Assembly: GCA_900095095.1 (NCBI GenBank)
Contig: FMBT01000301.1
Location: 62,001-126,000 of the forward strand
From: Fragilariopsis cylindrus CCMP1102
Lineage: Eukaryota > Bacillariophyta > Bacillariophyceae > Bacillariales > Bacillariaceae
DNA length: 64,000 nucleotides
Reading direction: 5' to 3'
The notes under the pieces were generated by a model. That model searched no databases and had not been told where the DNA came from. It was given only the letters and a program-made list of their open reading frames with translations. Position numbers and translations under genes: made by a program. Positions 63,641 to 64,000 of the stretch are shown piece after piece (the stretch's first letter is position 1; each line of letters starts with the position of its first letter).

Positions 63641-64000
63641 TTAAGTAAATTTATCATATTCGATTTGAAATTGTTTTTGTATTTCTATTGCTGTTGGTCT
63701 ATTTTGTATATTACGATCCCACGATTGTAATATAATAGATCGTAATGATTTTGTCCAATACAATGATGCGAATGATGATGATGTTGATGATTCTTCTTCT
63801 TCGTGTGGTGTCATAATTGGTAACAAAGGTCGTACATTTAAATATTTATAATCATCATTCTTCATGTTCTTGTTCTTGTTATTGCTATTATTGTTCTCAT
63901 TATCATCTTGCTGCTGTTTCTTATCGTTATTGTTGTTGTCATTGTTGTTCTTATTACGACGGATGTGTCTTCTGCTTCTGTACGACTTTGATTTCGATGA
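63641..64000 (-). CDS. Protein kinase, C-terminal end (partial, runs off the window)
   Basis: The minus strand is open from the window edge (64000) to the stop at 63641, 119 residues. The visible part begins with a Ser/Arg- and Asn/Lys-rich low-complexity insert. It then reads YLNVRPLLPI and ends SLRSIILQSWDRNIQNRPTA followed by IEIQKQF. The W-D-x-N-x-x-N-R-P block is kinase subdomain XI, with the invariant Arg. The form WDxN..NRP resembles tyrosine-kinase-like (TKL) Ser/Thr kinases. The catalytic loop and ATP site must lie outside the window. The internal ATG at 63865 is not the true start. Confidence 0.7.
   Translation of the reverse strand, partial: SSKSKSYRSRRHIRRNKNNNDNNNNDKKQQQDDNENNNSNNKNKNMKNDDYKYLNVRPLLPIMTPHEEEESSTSSSFASLYWTKSLRSIILQSWDRNIQNRPTAIEIQKQFQIEYDKFT

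Overview
The window looks like nuclear DNA of a diatom, probably a raphid pennate. The evidence is AT-rich, gene-poor DNA full of short tandem repeats, and sparse mostly single-exon genes with long Asn/Gln/Asp runs. There is also a plastid-type bipartite leader with a CDAF cleavage motif, an eukaryotic RPL10, helicase-associated (HA) repeat proteins, a PSxxPS-rich secreted protein and a Copia element of the diatom (CoDi-like) type. The species is not determined.

Layout. 1-3 kb: an ankyrin-like diatom family gene split by an apparent frameshift, then a decayed HA domain. 5-5.8 kb: a Rab GTPase. 6-10.7 kb: repeat-rich DNA without a convincing gene. 10.8-13.1 kb: an acidic two-HA-domain protein, probably two exons. 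14 kb: a piece of NAD(P)H nitrite reductase. 14.7-19.1 kb: a secretory cluster with a membrane-anchored glutaminyl cyclase, a head-to-head Cys-rich prepropeptide, and a PS-rich protein with YadA-head-like repeats. 20.3 kb: a remnant related to the 13 kb gene. 21.3-23.5 kb: a plastid-targeted duplicated-domain/coiled-coil protein. 24-29 kb: mostly empty, with a perfect hairpin and a coding remnant. 29-31 kb: a Cys-rich, probably nuclear protein. 32-33 kb: copy A of a dispersed repeat. 33-35 kb: a sulfotransferase-like gene with one intron. 36-38 kb: an acidic low-complexity protein that carries the same 25-residue module as the 13 kb gene. 40-43.4 kb: a small Asn-rich protein, tRNA-Lys and RPL10. 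44-53 kb: copy B of the dispersed repeat, interrupted by a whole-looking 5.9-kb Copia element with identical LTRs and an ACCAG target-site duplication. 53.3 kb: tRNA-Thr. 54-56 kb: two related small secreted proteins. 56.9-59 kb: low-complexity proteins. 60.8-62.3 kb: a secreted alpha/beta hydrolase. 63.6 kb to the edge: the C-terminus of a protein kinase.

No operon logic applies. The most suggestive functional grouping is at 14.7-19.1 kb, where a glutaminyl cyclase lies opposite a Cys-rich precursor that could yield an N-terminal Gln, next to an adhesin-like cell-surface candidate. The most suggestive evolutionary grouping is the HA/acidic family: the same modules recur, intact or broken, at 2.9, 11-13, 20.4 and 36 kb.
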